A stretch of DNA of 64,000 nt from Geothrix limicola (GTDB lineage: Bacteria > Acidobacteriota > Holophagae > Holophagales > Holophagaceae): NCBI RefSeq assembly GCF_030268085.1, contig NZ_BSDE01000002.1:434001-498000 (forward strand), in the 5' to 3' direction. Under the pieces are notes generated by a model. That model was given only the letters and a program-made list of their open reading frames with translations. It was not told the origin of the DNA and did not search any database. Made by a program: the position numbers and the translations under genes. Below are positions 33,503-41,790 of this stretch, piece by piece (the stretch's first letter is position 1; every line of letters starts with the position of its first letter).

Positions 33503-36475
33503 ATGAAGACACGACTCCCAGATCACGGCCCCCTCGAAACCCCGAAGTTCTGGCGGACGCTCGAAGAGCGCGTCGAAACGCTGGACGCCCAGGAAGCCGC
33601 CCATCACGAATTCCTGCCGAGCGCCGGCCCCGGCGCCTTCGACGACGTCCACGGCCTGCCCGTCCAGGACGGCTTCTCCCGCCGCGACTTCTTCGGCCTC
33701 GTTGGCGCCGCCGCGGCCGTGGCGGCCACCGTCGCCTGCGACCGCAAGGGCCAGGGCACCGTGGTGCCCTACACCAAGCGCCCCGTGGAAGTGACGCCCG
33801 GCGTGGCCAACTACTACGCCAGCGCCACGAACGAAGGCCGCCGCGTCTACCCCGTGCTCGTGAAGACCCGCGAGGGCCGCCCCATCCACATCACGGGCAA
33901 CGACGAGCACCCCGGCGTGAAGGGCAAGACCAGCCCCCGTACCCTGGCCGACGTGCTGCGCCTCTACGATCCCGATCGCCTGCGCGCCCCCAAGGCCAAC
34001 GGTCGCACCCTCGGCTGGACCGAGGCCGAGGGCCAGCTCCAGGCCGCCCTGAAGTCCGCCAAGGCCTCGGGCAAGGCCGTGCTGCTCGTCTCGGGCGCCG
34101 TGGTCTCACCTTCGCGCAAGGCCCTGCTGGCGGATCTCAAGGCCGCCCTGCCCACGCTGGAACACCTGGCCTACGAGCCCGTCGCCGGTGATGGCGCCGA
34201 GGAGGCCGCCAAGGCCAGCTTCGGGCAGTCCGTCGACGTCCAGCCGCGCCTGGACAAGGCCAAGGTCATCCTCTCCCTCGGCGCCGATTTCCTCAGCGGC
34301 GAGGATCCGGAATCCCTCGGCGCCTGGGGCGCCCAGCGCCGCCTGAAGAGCGCCAAGGACAACATCAACCGCCTCTGGGTGCTGGAAGGCCCCCTCACGC
34401 TGACCGGCACCAACGCCGATCAGCGCGTGCCTGTGGTGCCCTCCCGCCTGGCCGCCGTGGCCTTCGCCCTGGCGAAGGAGCTGGCCGCCAAGGGCGTCTC
34501 CCTACCCGCGGGCACGGATCTCTCCGCCATCCCGGCACAGAGCGAAGTCCCCGCCAAGGCCTGGTCGAACCTCGTGAAGGATCTCCAGCACGCCGGCCGC
34601 AACGCCGTGGTGCTCTGCGGCGCCCAGATGCCCGCCGAGGCCCATCAGGCCGCCCACCTGCTGAACGCCATGCTGGGTTCCGAGGCCGTGTCCGTGCGCG
34701 CCGCCGAGCCCCTGGCCACCGTCAAGGATCTCGAAACCGCCACCAAGGGCATGGGCGAAGGCCGCTACGCCGCCGCCATCTTCTGGGACGTGAACCCCGC
34801 CTACACCTTCCCCAAGGCTTCGGCCTGGAAGGAAGCCCTGGCCAAGGTGCCCTTCCGCGCCTGGATTGGTCAGGTCGAAGACGAGACCGCCGCCCAGTGC
34901 CAGCTGCTCCTCCCCGAGAACCACTGGCTGGAAAGCTGGGGCGACTTCAGCACCGCGAGCGCCGCCGTCCTGCAGCAGCCCACCATCGGCACGCTTTACG
35001 ACACCAAGCAGGGCGAGGACGTGCTCCTGGATGCCGCCAAGGCCCTGGGTGCCGCCACCGCCGACAACTACCACGCCTACCTGCAGGCCCGCTGGCAGAA
35101 GAGCCTGCCCCTCGGCACCAGCTTCGCGCAGGCCCTCCATGACGGCCTCGTGAAGGGCGAGGACAAGGCCGCCTCGCCCGCCTTCAAGGGCGCGTCCGTG
35201 GCCGCCGCCGCGAAGAAGGCCGCCGATTCCAAGCCCCAGGGCCTGGAGCTGGTGCTCTTCCCCGGCTTCGCCACCCACGACGGCCGCCACGCCAACAACA
35301 GCTGGCTGCAGGAGACGCCCGATCCCATCAGCAAGATGACCTGGGACAACCCCGTGGCCGTTTCCGTGCAGGACGCGCAGGCCATGGGCATCCAGGAAGG
35401 CGACTACGTCAGCCTGTCGCTGGACGGCACGACCCTGCGCCTGCCCGCCATCCTCCAGCCCGGCCAGGCCAAGGGCGTCATCGCCCTGGCGCTGGGTTAC
35501 GGCCGCACCACAGGCGGCGTGGCCAAGGGCGTGGGCGTCGACGCCTTCCCCCTGCTCGGCCTCGATCCCGCCAGCGCCCACGTGCGCAAGGGCGCGAAGC
35601 TGGCCAAGGCCGGCGGTAAGAAGGAGCTCTCCCGCACCCAGAGCCACCACCGCATGGAAGGCCGCGACATCGTCCGCTCCCTCACCATGGACGAGTTCGA
35701 GCATCACCCCCAGGGCCATCATCATGCCCCCGAGATCGTGAGCCTCTACGAGGACCAGAAGTTCCCCGACCACAAGTGGGGCATGGTCATCGATCTGGCA
35801 GCCTGCACGGGCTGCTCGGCCTGCGTGGTCGCCTGCCAGTCCGAGAACAACGTGCCGGTGGTGGGTCCCGAGCAGGTGGCCCGCGGCCGCGAGATGCACT
35901 GGATCCGCATCGACCGCTACTACGAGGGCGAGCTGGAGAACCCCAAGGTGGTCCACCAGCCCATGCTCTGCCAGCACTGCGACAACGCGCCCTGCGAAAA
36001 CGTGTGCCCGGTCAACGCCACCAACCACAGCCCCGAAGGCCTGAACCAGATGGCCTACAACCGCTGCGTGGGCACCCGCTACTGCGGAAACAACTGCCCC
36101 TACAAGGTGCGCCGCTTCAACTTCCTCGAATACACCGCCTACAAGACCGAGCCCGAGACCCTCGCGAACAACCCCGAGGTCACGGTCCGTCCCCGCGGCG
36201 TCATGGAGAAGTGCTCCTTCTGCGTGCAGCGCATCAATGACGTGAAGATCCGCGCCAAGGGCGATGGCCGCGCCATCCTCGACGGCGAGATCACCACGGC
36301 CTGCATGGCCGGCTGCCCCTCGGACGCCATCGTCTTCGGCGATCTGAAGGATCCCAAGAGCAAGGTCTCCCAGCTGGTGACCGCCAGCCGCGCCTACCGC
36401 GTGCTGGAAGAGCTGGGCGCCAAGCCCGCCATCACCTACCTCGCTGATCTCAAAAACCCTGCGGCAGGAGAATAA
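33503..36475 (+). CDS. actB: Alternative complex III iron-sulphur subunit ActB (TAT-exported, molybdopterin-oxidoreductase-like)
   Basis: The 990-residue periplasmic subunit joining a molybdoenzyme-like N-terminal part to a ferredoxin-like C-terminal part. SRRDFFGLVGAAAAV at about residue 58 is a twin-arginine signal. The N-terminal 700 residues keep the fold of the molybdopterin oxidoreductases (for example ITGNDEHPGVKG, LLPENHWLESWGDF) but lack an obvious N-terminal Fe-S Cys set. The C-terminal part has ferredoxin-like Cys groups: ACTGCSACVVACQ, CQHCDNAPCENVCP, CVGTRYCGNNCP and CSFCVQ with CMAGCP. These match the three 4Fe-4S and one 3Fe-4S clusters of known ActB. It is followed by a very short frame and actC. 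Confidence 0.94.
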   Translation: MKTRLPDHGPLETPKFWRTLEERVETLDAQEAAHHEFLPSAGPGAFDDVHGLPVQDGFSRRDFFGLVGAAAAVAATVACDRKGQGTVVPYTKRPVEVTPGVANYYASATNEGRRVYPVLVKTREGRPIHITGNDEHPGVKGKTSPRTLADVLRLYDPDRLRAPKANGRTLGWTEAEGQLQAALKSAKASGKAVLLVSGAVVSPSRKALLADLKAALPTLEHLAYEPVAGDGAEEAAKASFGQSVDVQPRLDKAKVILSLGADFLSGEDPESLGAWGAQRRLKSAKDNINRLWVLEGPLTLTGTNADQRVPVVPSRLAAVAFALAKELAAKGVSLPAGTDLSAIPAQSEVPAKAWSNLVKDLQHAGRNAVVLCGAQMPAEAHQAAHLLNAMLGSEAVSVRAAEPLATVKDLETATKGMGEGRYAAAIFWDVNPAYTFPKASAWKEALAKVPFRAWIGQVEDETAAQCQLLLPENHWLESWGDFSTASAAVLQQPTIGTLYDTKQGEDVLLDAAKALGAATADNYHAYLQARWQKSLPLGTSFAQALHDGLVKGEDKAASPAFKGASVAAAAKKAADSKPQGLELVLFPGFATHDGRHANNSWLQETPDPISKMTWDNPVAVSVQDAQAMGIQEGDYVSLSLDGTTLRLPAILQPGQAKGVIALALGYGRTTGGVAKGVGVDAFPLLGLDPASAHVRKGAKLAKAGGKKELSRTQSHHRMEGRDIVRSLTMDEFEHHPQGHHHAPEIVSLYEDQKFPDHKWGMVIDLAACTGCSACVVACQSENNVPVVGPEQVARGREMHWIRIDRYYEGELENPKVVHQPMLCQHCDNAPCENVCPVNATNHSPEGLNQMAYNRCVGTRYCGNNCPYKVRRFNFLEYTAYKTEPETLANNPEVTVRPRGVMEKCSFCVQRINDVKIRAKGDGRAILDGEITTACMAGCPSDAIVFGDLKDPKSKVSQLVTASRAYRVLEELGAKPAITYLADLKNPAAGE

Positions 36476-36477
36476 CC

Positions 36478-36561
36478 ATGAGCACGAAGCAGGAGCGAAG
36501 TGCCACCGTGCGTAGCGCGGCCCCCCAGGGTGCCGCACAGGAGGTGCGGCATGAAGCTTGA
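36478..36561 (+). CDS. 27-residue leader ORF overlapping the actC start
   Basis: ATG 36478 is preceded by GGAG at eight bases, a good ribosome site located at the very end of actB. The frame encodes 27 mostly polar residues (beginning MSTKQERSATVRSA) and stops with TGA at 36559-36561, overlapping the actC ATG at 36551 by 11 bases in a different frame. It may serve translational coupling between actB and actC, or be a remnant of an older start. No hydrophobic segment or known motif is present, so a coding role for the peptide is not proven. Confidence 0.4.
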   Translation: MSTKQERSATVRSAAPQGAAQEVRHEA

Positions 36562-37957
36562 TGCCGCCACGTCCGCCGGCGACATCCCGGAGGGCCTGCT
36601 GGAACCTGCGCTCACCGTGGGCCGGGTCACCCCCGGCAGCCTCGATGATCAGGTGCTGGCCTTCCCCGAGACCAAGCCGCCCAAGCAGTGGTACTTCGCC
36701 CTGGCCATCACCCTGACCGCGGCCCTCATCGGGGTCATCTCCATCGGCTACACCTTCATCACAGGCATCGGCGCCTGGGGCAACAGCAGCCCGGTGTTCT
36801 GGGCCTTCGACATCATCAACTTCGTGTTCTGGGTGGGCATCGGCCACGCCGGCACGCTGATCTCCGCCATCCTCTTCCTCTTCCGCAAGCGCTGGCGCAA
36901 CGCCATCGCGCGCTTCGCCGAGGCGATGACGATCTTCGCGGTGATCTGCGCCGTGATCTTCCCGCTCATCCACGTGGGTCGTCCCTGGCTGGCCTACTGG
37001 CTCTTCCCCTACCCGAACCAGCGCGCCCTCTGGACCAACTTCCGGTCCCCGCTGCTCTGGGACGTCTTCGCGGTGAACACCTACTTCTCCGTGTCCCTGA
37101 TGTTCTGGTACCTGGGCCTGATCCCCGACATCGCCTCCATGCGCGACCGGACGACCAGCAAGCTCCGCAAGGTCATCTACACCATCCTGGCCGTGGGCTG
37201 GCGCGGCGCCGCCACCCACTGGCAGCACTACGAGAAGGCCTACCTGCTGCTGGCGGGCCTGGCCACCGGCCTGGTGCTCTCCGTGCACTCGGTGGTGAGC
37301 TTCGACTTCGCCACCTCCGTCGTGCCCGGCTGGCACATGACCATCTTCCCGCCCTACTTCGTGGCGGGCGCCATCTTCGCCGGCTTCGCCATGGTGGTGA
37401 TGGTGCTGGTGGTCGTGCGCGAGACCATGGAGCTGAAGAACCTCATCACCATGCGCCACCTGGACGTGATGAACAAGGTCATCCTCTCCATGAGCTGCAT
37501 CATGGGCTACAGCTACATGATGGAAGGCTTCACGGCCTGGTACTCGATGAACGAGTTCCTCCACCACGGCTTCATGAACATCGTCACCGGCACCTACGGA
37601 TGGGCCGGCTGGGTCACCATCAGCTGCAACATCCTCATCCCCCAGATCCTCTGGTTCAAGAAGGCCCGGGCCAGCTACTTCTGGATGATCCTCGTGGCCG
37701 TGGGCGTGACCATCGGCATGTGGTTCGAGCGCTTCGTGATCATCGTGATCTCGCTGCACCAGGACTTCCTGCCCTCCGCCTGGCGCATCTACAAGCCCAC
37801 CATGGTCGACTTCGGCGTCCTCCTGGGCACCTTCGGGATCTTCTTCACCCTGGTGCTGCTCTTCGCCCGCGTGCTGCCGGTCATCGCCACCACCGAGGTG
37901 AAGGCCATCCTGCCGGACGCGCAGCCTTCTCACCATGGAGACGAGCACCATGCCTGA
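36551..37957 (+). CDS. actC: Alternative complex III membrane subunit ActC (NrfD family)
   Basis: Integral membrane quinol-binding subunit of 468 residues with about ten spans, of the NrfD/PsrC family. Typical segments are FWVGIGHAGTLISAILFLFRKRWRNAI, HVGRPWLAYWLFPYPNQRALWTNFRSPLLWDVFAVNTYFSVS and VHSVVSFDFATSVVPGWH. The latter two carry the residues proposed to form the quinol site and proton path in ActC. ATG 36551 has AGGAGG seven bases upstream. The end overlaps the next gene by eight bases. The His-rich tail (HHGDEHHA) may be incidental. Confidence 0.94.
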   Translation: MKLDAATSAGDIPEGLLEPALTVGRVTPGSLDDQVLAFPETKPPKQWYFALAITLTAALIGVISIGYTFITGIGAWGNSSPVFWAFDIINFVFWVGIGHAGTLISAILFLFRKRWRNAIARFAEAMTIFAVICAVIFPLIHVGRPWLAYWLFPYPNQRALWTNFRSPLLWDVFAVNTYFSVSLMFWYLGLIPDIASMRDRTTSKLRKVIYTILAVGWRGAATHWQHYEKAYLLLAGLATGLVLSVHSVVSFDFATSVVPGWHMTIFPPYFVAGAIFAGFAMVVMVLVVVRETMELKNLITMRHLDVMNKVILSMSCIMGYSYMMEGFTAWYSMNEFLHHGFMNIVTGTYGWAGWVTISCNILIPQILWFKKARASYFWMILVAVGVTIGMWFERFVIIVISLHQDFLPSAWRIYKPTMVDFGVLLGTFGIFFTLVLLFARVLPVIATTEVKAILPDAQPSHHGDEHHA

Positions 37958-39092
37958 GACCTCCTACTCCGTTCTGGGCATCTTCGAGACGCCTGACGCC
38001 CTGATGAAGGCCATCCCCAAGGCCCGGGCCGCCAAGCTCGGCGAAGTCGAAGCCTACACGCCCTACCCCATCCACGGCATCGATGACGCGCTGGGCCACC
38101 GCAAGTCGCCCCTGGGCGGCATGGTGCTGGTCATGGGCATCCTGGGCGCGATCACCGCCTTCGGGTTCCAGTACTGGATCAGCGCCATCGACTACCCGAT
38201 CATCACCGGCGGCAAGGCCGCCAACTCGTGGGAAGCCTTCATTCCCATCATGTTCGAAGTGACGGTGCTCTTCGCCACCTTCACTGCCGGGCTCGGCATG
38301 CTGTTCCTCCTGAACAAGCTGCCCTTCTTCGGCCACCCGGTGCTGTCCTCCAAGTCGATCACGGGCATCACCCGCGATCGCTACGCCCTCGCCATCGAGG
38401 CCGAGGACGAGAGTTTCGACAGCGCCGCCGCCGCCCAGACCCTGAAGGACGCGGGCGCCATCGAGGTCGAGATCCTGCCGGCTCCGGACCGCAGCCCCTT
38501 CCTCACCAGCAACTTCATCCTGCGCGCCCTCGGCGGCATCTTCACGGCCTGCGTCGTCGCCGGCCTGGCGATGTTCTTCCTCACCAAGTGGTTCCCCCTG
38601 CTGGCGCCCATGAAATACATGCAGGACCAGCCCCGCCTGAACGCCCAGAAGGCCTCCACTTTCTTCAAGGACGGTCACGGCATGCAGCAGCCCGTCGCCG
38701 GCACGGTGGCCCGCGGCTTCCTGCCCACGGCCACGGGCACCCAGGAGGAGGCGGCCTCGCTCGTCAATCCCCTGCCCCGCACCAAGGAGGTCTTCGCCGA
38801 AGGCCGCAAGGTCTACGTGAACCGCTGCGAAGTCTGCCACGGTTCCCTCGGCAACGGCGTCGGCAGCCTCACGGCGGCCTACGGCGGCAAGCCCGCGAAC
38901 CTCCAGTCGCAGATGTTCCGCGAATACCCCGATGGCAAGATCTACTGGGCCATCGTCAACGGGAAGAACGCCATGCCCTCCCACGCCCCCTACCTGTCTG
39001 AGAACGAGCGCTGGGCCGTGGTGCACTACGTGCGCGCCCTCCAGCGCGCCCAGAACGCCAAGGACGAGGACCTGAAGGTGGTCGCACCATGA
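37950..39092 (+). CDS. actDE: ActD-ActE fusion: DUF3341 membrane protein with C-terminal monoheme cytochrome c
   Basis: One chain of 380 residues that covers two subunits separate in many other species. Residues 1-195 are ActD (DUF3341): SVLGIFETPDALMKAIPKARAAKL, YTPYPIHGIDDALG and two membrane spans, then TGITRDRYALAIEAED. A further span at about 190-213 leads to the ActE part, with a cytochrome c domain holding one CxxCH (CEVCHG, about residue 290) and a likely Met ligand in AMPSHAPYLS. The fusion keeps the electron-transfer cytochrome tied to the membrane part. It overlaps actC and actF, so it is coupled in the operon. Confidence 0.9.
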   Translation: MPETSYSVLGIFETPDALMKAIPKARAAKLGEVEAYTPYPIHGIDDALGHRKSPLGGMVLVMGILGAITAFGFQYWISAIDYPIITGGKAANSWEAFIPIMFEVTVLFATFTAGLGMLFLLNKLPFFGHPVLSSKSITGITRDRYALAIEAEDESFDSAAAAQTLKDAGAIEVEILPAPDRSPFLTSNFILRALGGIFTACVVAGLAMFFLTKWFPLLAPMKYMQDQPRLNAQKASTFFKDGHGMQQPVAGTVARGFLPTATGTQEEAASLVNPLPRTKEVFAEGRKVYVNRCEVCHGSLGNGVGSLTAAYGGKPANLQSQMFREYPDGKIYWAIVNGKNAMPSHAPYLSENERWAVVHYVRALQRAQNAKDEDLKVVAP

Positions 39093-40237
39093 GCCAGAAC
39101 AAGAACGCTTCTCCCCTGATCTGGGGCGCCACGGCGCTCGGCGCCCTCGGCGTCCTCGGCAGCTACGTCGCCGCCGGACACGAGCGCTTCTGGGCGAACT
39201 GGGTGCTCTGGTTCGTCCTTCTCTTCACCCTGGGCCTCGGATCGCTCTTCATCGTGGCCCTGGAGCACCTCGTCAGCGCCAAGTGGAGCGTGCCCGTGCG
39301 CCGCATCCCCGAGCGCCTGGCCACCCTCCTGCTGCCCGCCGTCCCCGTGGGTCTCATCGCCCTGGGCGCCCTGCCCGTGCTCTACCCGGGCACCCGGCCC
39401 GAGGCGGCCCACCACCCGATCCTCGCGGGCAAGGCCTTCTGGCTCAGCATCCCCTTCTTCTCCGTGCGCACCCTCGTCGCCTTCGCCCTTTGCATGCTCG
39501 GCCTGGCGGTGCTCGTGGGCGGCTCGCTGAAGCAGGACGCCACCAAGGATCCCGCCTTCAACTTCCGCGCCCGCAAGTTCGCCCCGGCCTTCATGGCGAT
39601 CTTCGCCCTGGTGATCACCCTGATCGCCTTCGACTGGATCTCCGGCCTCACGCCCGAGTGGTACAGCGACATCTTCGGCGTCTACGTCTTTGCCGGCGCC
39701 TTCCTCAGCGGCCTGGCGGCCACGGCGCTCTGCGTCCTCTACCTGCAGGATCAGAACCGCCTCGAGGGCGTCCGCGGCGACCACCTCTACAACCTGGGCG
39801 GCTTCCTCTTCGCCTTCACCGTGTTCTGGTCCTACATCGGCTTCGCCCAGTACATGCTGATGTGGTACGCCAACCTGCCCGACGAAGTCATCTACTACAA
39901 GGTCCGCCTCGCCGGTTCCTGGCGCGCCATCACCATTTGCCTGGCCACCCTGCACTTCGTCATCCCCTTCTTCGCCCTCGTCACCCGCGATGCCAAGAAG
40001 GATCCGAAGCGCCTGCGCCGTGTCGCCTTCCTCATGCTCGGCGCCCACGTGCTGGACATGTACTGGCTCATCTTCCCCGTGCTCGGCACCAAGCCCCACT
40101 TCTCCTGGCCCGAGCTCAGCTTCGCCCTCTTCTTCATCGGCGGCATCCTCCTCTGGATCCGCGGCGCCATGCAGAAGGGTGAGGACATGCCCGTCGGCGA
40201 TCCCTTCCTCCGCGAGGGTCTGGAGTTCCGGCTATGA
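39089..40237 (+). CDS. actF: Alternative complex III membrane subunit ActF
   Basis: Integral membrane subunit of 382 residues with about ten spans, related to the C-terminal half of the NrfD-like fold and partner of ActC. FWANWVLWFVLLFTLGLGSLFIVALEHLVSAKWSVPVRRIPE, DWISGLTPEWYSDIFGVYVFAGAFLSG and FTVFWSYIGFAQYMLMWYANLPDE are characteristic of ActF. The gene overlaps both neighbours by ATGA. Confidence 0.93.
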   Translation: MSQNKNASPLIWGATALGALGVLGSYVAAGHERFWANWVLWFVLLFTLGLGSLFIVALEHLVSAKWSVPVRRIPERLATLLLPAVPVGLIALGALPVLYPGTRPEAAHHPILAGKAFWLSIPFFSVRTLVAFALCMLGLAVLVGGSLKQDATKDPAFNFRARKFAPAFMAIFALVITLIAFDWISGLTPEWYSDIFGVYVFAGAFLSGLAATALCVLYLQDQNRLEGVRGDHLYNLGGFLFAFTVFWSYIGFAQYMLMWYANLPDEVIYYKVRLAGSWRAITICLATLHFVIPFFALVTRDAKKDPKRLRRVAFLMLGAHVLDMYWLIFPVLGTKPHFSWPELSFALFFIGGILLWIRGAMQKGEDMPVGDPFLREGLEFRL

Positions 40238-40935
40238 AGATTAACGACTACCTCTCCCACGAAGAGCTCAAGCGCCTCATCTCGGCCCTGCTCGTGGTGC
40301 TCGGCTTCATCAGCATCGCGGCCTTCTTCGGCTTCACCGTCGTGCCCGGCCTACGCTACCAGGCCTACACCACGGGCGAATCCCAGGTGCAGGCCGTGCA
40401 GGGCGAGACCGGCTGGCTGGATCCCACGGAATACCCGGTCATGGCCAAGGAGGTCATCCCGCCCATCGATCCCAAGACCGTGATGACGCCCAACCCGGCG
40501 CTCATGGCCCGCGGCAAGGCCCTCTTCGCCCAGAACTGCGCCACCTGCCACGGCCCCGAAGGCCTAGGCGACGGCGCCGCCGGCAAGGGGCTCACCCCGC
40601 ACCCCCGCAACTTCACCGCCAATGCCGGGTGGAAGAACGGAACGAAGCTCGAAGACATCTACAAGACGCTCGACGAGGGCATCAAGGGCAGTTCGATGGT
40701 GTCCTACAACTACCTGCCCAAGAAGGACCGCATGGCCCTGGCCCACGTGGTGCAGTCGCTCGGCGCCTTCGATCACGGCGCCAGCGATCCCAAGGCCCTC
40801 GCCAACCTGGAGAAGCTCTTCGCCAGCGCCGGGGAAGTCATTCCCAACCGCATCCCCGTGAGCCGCGCGGTGACGGTGCTCTGCCGCGAGTACGCGGAAG
40901 CCCATCCCCAGCCAACCGCCACGACCCTCCGCTGA
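40234..40935 (+). CDS. Membrane-anchored monoheme cytochrome c
   Basis: A 233-residue cytochrome with an N-terminal span (ISALLVVLGFISIAAFFGFTVVPG) followed by a periplasmic class I cytochrome c domain. ARGKALFAQNCATCHGPEGLGDG contains the single CxxCH, and MVSYNYLPKKDRMALAHVVQSLG is the C-terminal helix with a probable Met ligand. Located between actF and the SCO gene, it is a good candidate for the electron carrier between alternative complex III and the caa3 oxidase. The tail after about residue 190 is unusual for the family and looks like a separate helix pair. Confidence 0.88.
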   Translation: MKINDYLSHEELKRLISALLVVLGFISIAAFFGFTVVPGLRYQAYTTGESQVQAVQGETGWLDPTEYPVMAKEVIPPIDPKTVMTPNPALMARGKALFAQNCATCHGPEGLGDGAAGKGLTPHPRNFTANAGWKNGTKLEDIYKTLDEGIKGSSMVSYNYLPKKDRMALAHVVQSLGAFDHGASDPKALANLEKLFASAGEVIPNRIPVSRAVTVLCREYAEAHPQPTATTLR

Positions 40936-40941
40936 GCTCCC

Positions 40942-41790
40942 ATGACCACGCTCACGCTCCGTCGCGCCCTCCTTTCCGCCAGCTTCGCGGCCCTTCTGGG
41001 CCTGCCCGCCGGGCTGAGGGCCCAGGCGCCGGCTTCTACGCCCACACCTACGCCAGCACCCGCAGCCACGCCTTCGTTCACGCCTGAGGAAGTGGGCATC
41101 AACGAGAAGCTCGGTGCCACCATCCCGCTCGACCTGGAGCTGAAGGCCGAGGACGGCAAGCCCGTCACGTTGCGCCAGCTCATCGACAAACCCACCATCC
41201 TCACCCTGAACTACTTCCGCTGCGCGGGCATCTGCACGCCCCAGCTCAGCGGCGTGGCCGAGGTGCTGAACCGCACCAAGGCCGAGCCCGGGAAGGACTT
41301 CCAGGTAATCACCGTGAGCTTCGACGAGCGTGACGAGCCCGAGGTCGCCTCCCAGAAGCGCATCAACTACCTCGGCGAAATCACCCGCCCCTTCCCGCCC
41401 GCCGCCTGGCGGTTCCTCACGGGACCCGGCGCCACCACCAAGGCCCTGGCGGATGCGGTGGGTTTCAAGTTCAAGCGCGTGAACGACGACTTCGTCCACG
41501 CCGCCGCCATCATCTTCATCAGCCCCAAGGGCCAGATCACGCGCTACATGTACGGCGTCACCTACCTGCCCGCGGACCTGCAGCTGGCCGCCCAGGAAGC
41601 CGCCCGCGGCGAGGCCCAGCCCACCATCAACAAGTTCCTGAAGTTCTGTTTCAGCTATGACCCCGCCGGACGTAAGTACGTCCTGAACACCACCAGCCTC
41701 GGCGCCACCTTCATCATCCTGGCGGCGCTCGTCTTCGTGTTCTTCCTCGTCCGCCGGGGACGCCAGACCAAGTCTGAGGAGGGCCAATGA
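40942..41790 (+). CDS. SCO1/SenC family copper chaperone
   Basis: Copper-delivery protein for the CuA centre of cytochrome oxidase, 282 residues. A cleavable signal (ALLSASFAALLGLPAGLRAQA) is followed by a Pro/Thr/Ala linker, then a thioredoxin-like domain with the copper site CAGIC (CxxxC, here in LNYFRCAGICTPQLSG) and the distal His in DDFVHAAAIIF. A C-terminal span (SLGATFIILAALVFVFFLVRRGR) anchors it, unlike SCO proteins with only an N-terminal anchor. It overlaps the subunit I gene by ATGA, which supports an assembly role for that oxidase. Confidence 0.92.
   Translation: MTTLTLRRALLSASFAALLGLPAGLRAQAPASTPTPTPAPAATPSFTPEEVGINEKLGATIPLDLELKAEDGKPVTLRQLIDKPTILTLNYFRCAGICTPQLSGVAEVLNRTKAEPGKDFQVITVSFDERDEPEVASQKRINYLGEITRPFPPAAWRFLTGPGATTKALADAVGFKFKRVNDDFVHAAAIIFISPKGQITRYMYGVTYLPADLQLAAQEAARGEAQPTINKFLKFCFSYDPAGRKYVLNTTSLGATFIILAALVFVFFLVRRGRQTKSEEGQ

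Noticed and set aside
34502-37951. 1149-codon minus-strand open frame opposite actB and actC
   Set aside because: It is antisense to genes with clear iron-sulphur and membrane motifs, with a shadow-type composition; no family features.
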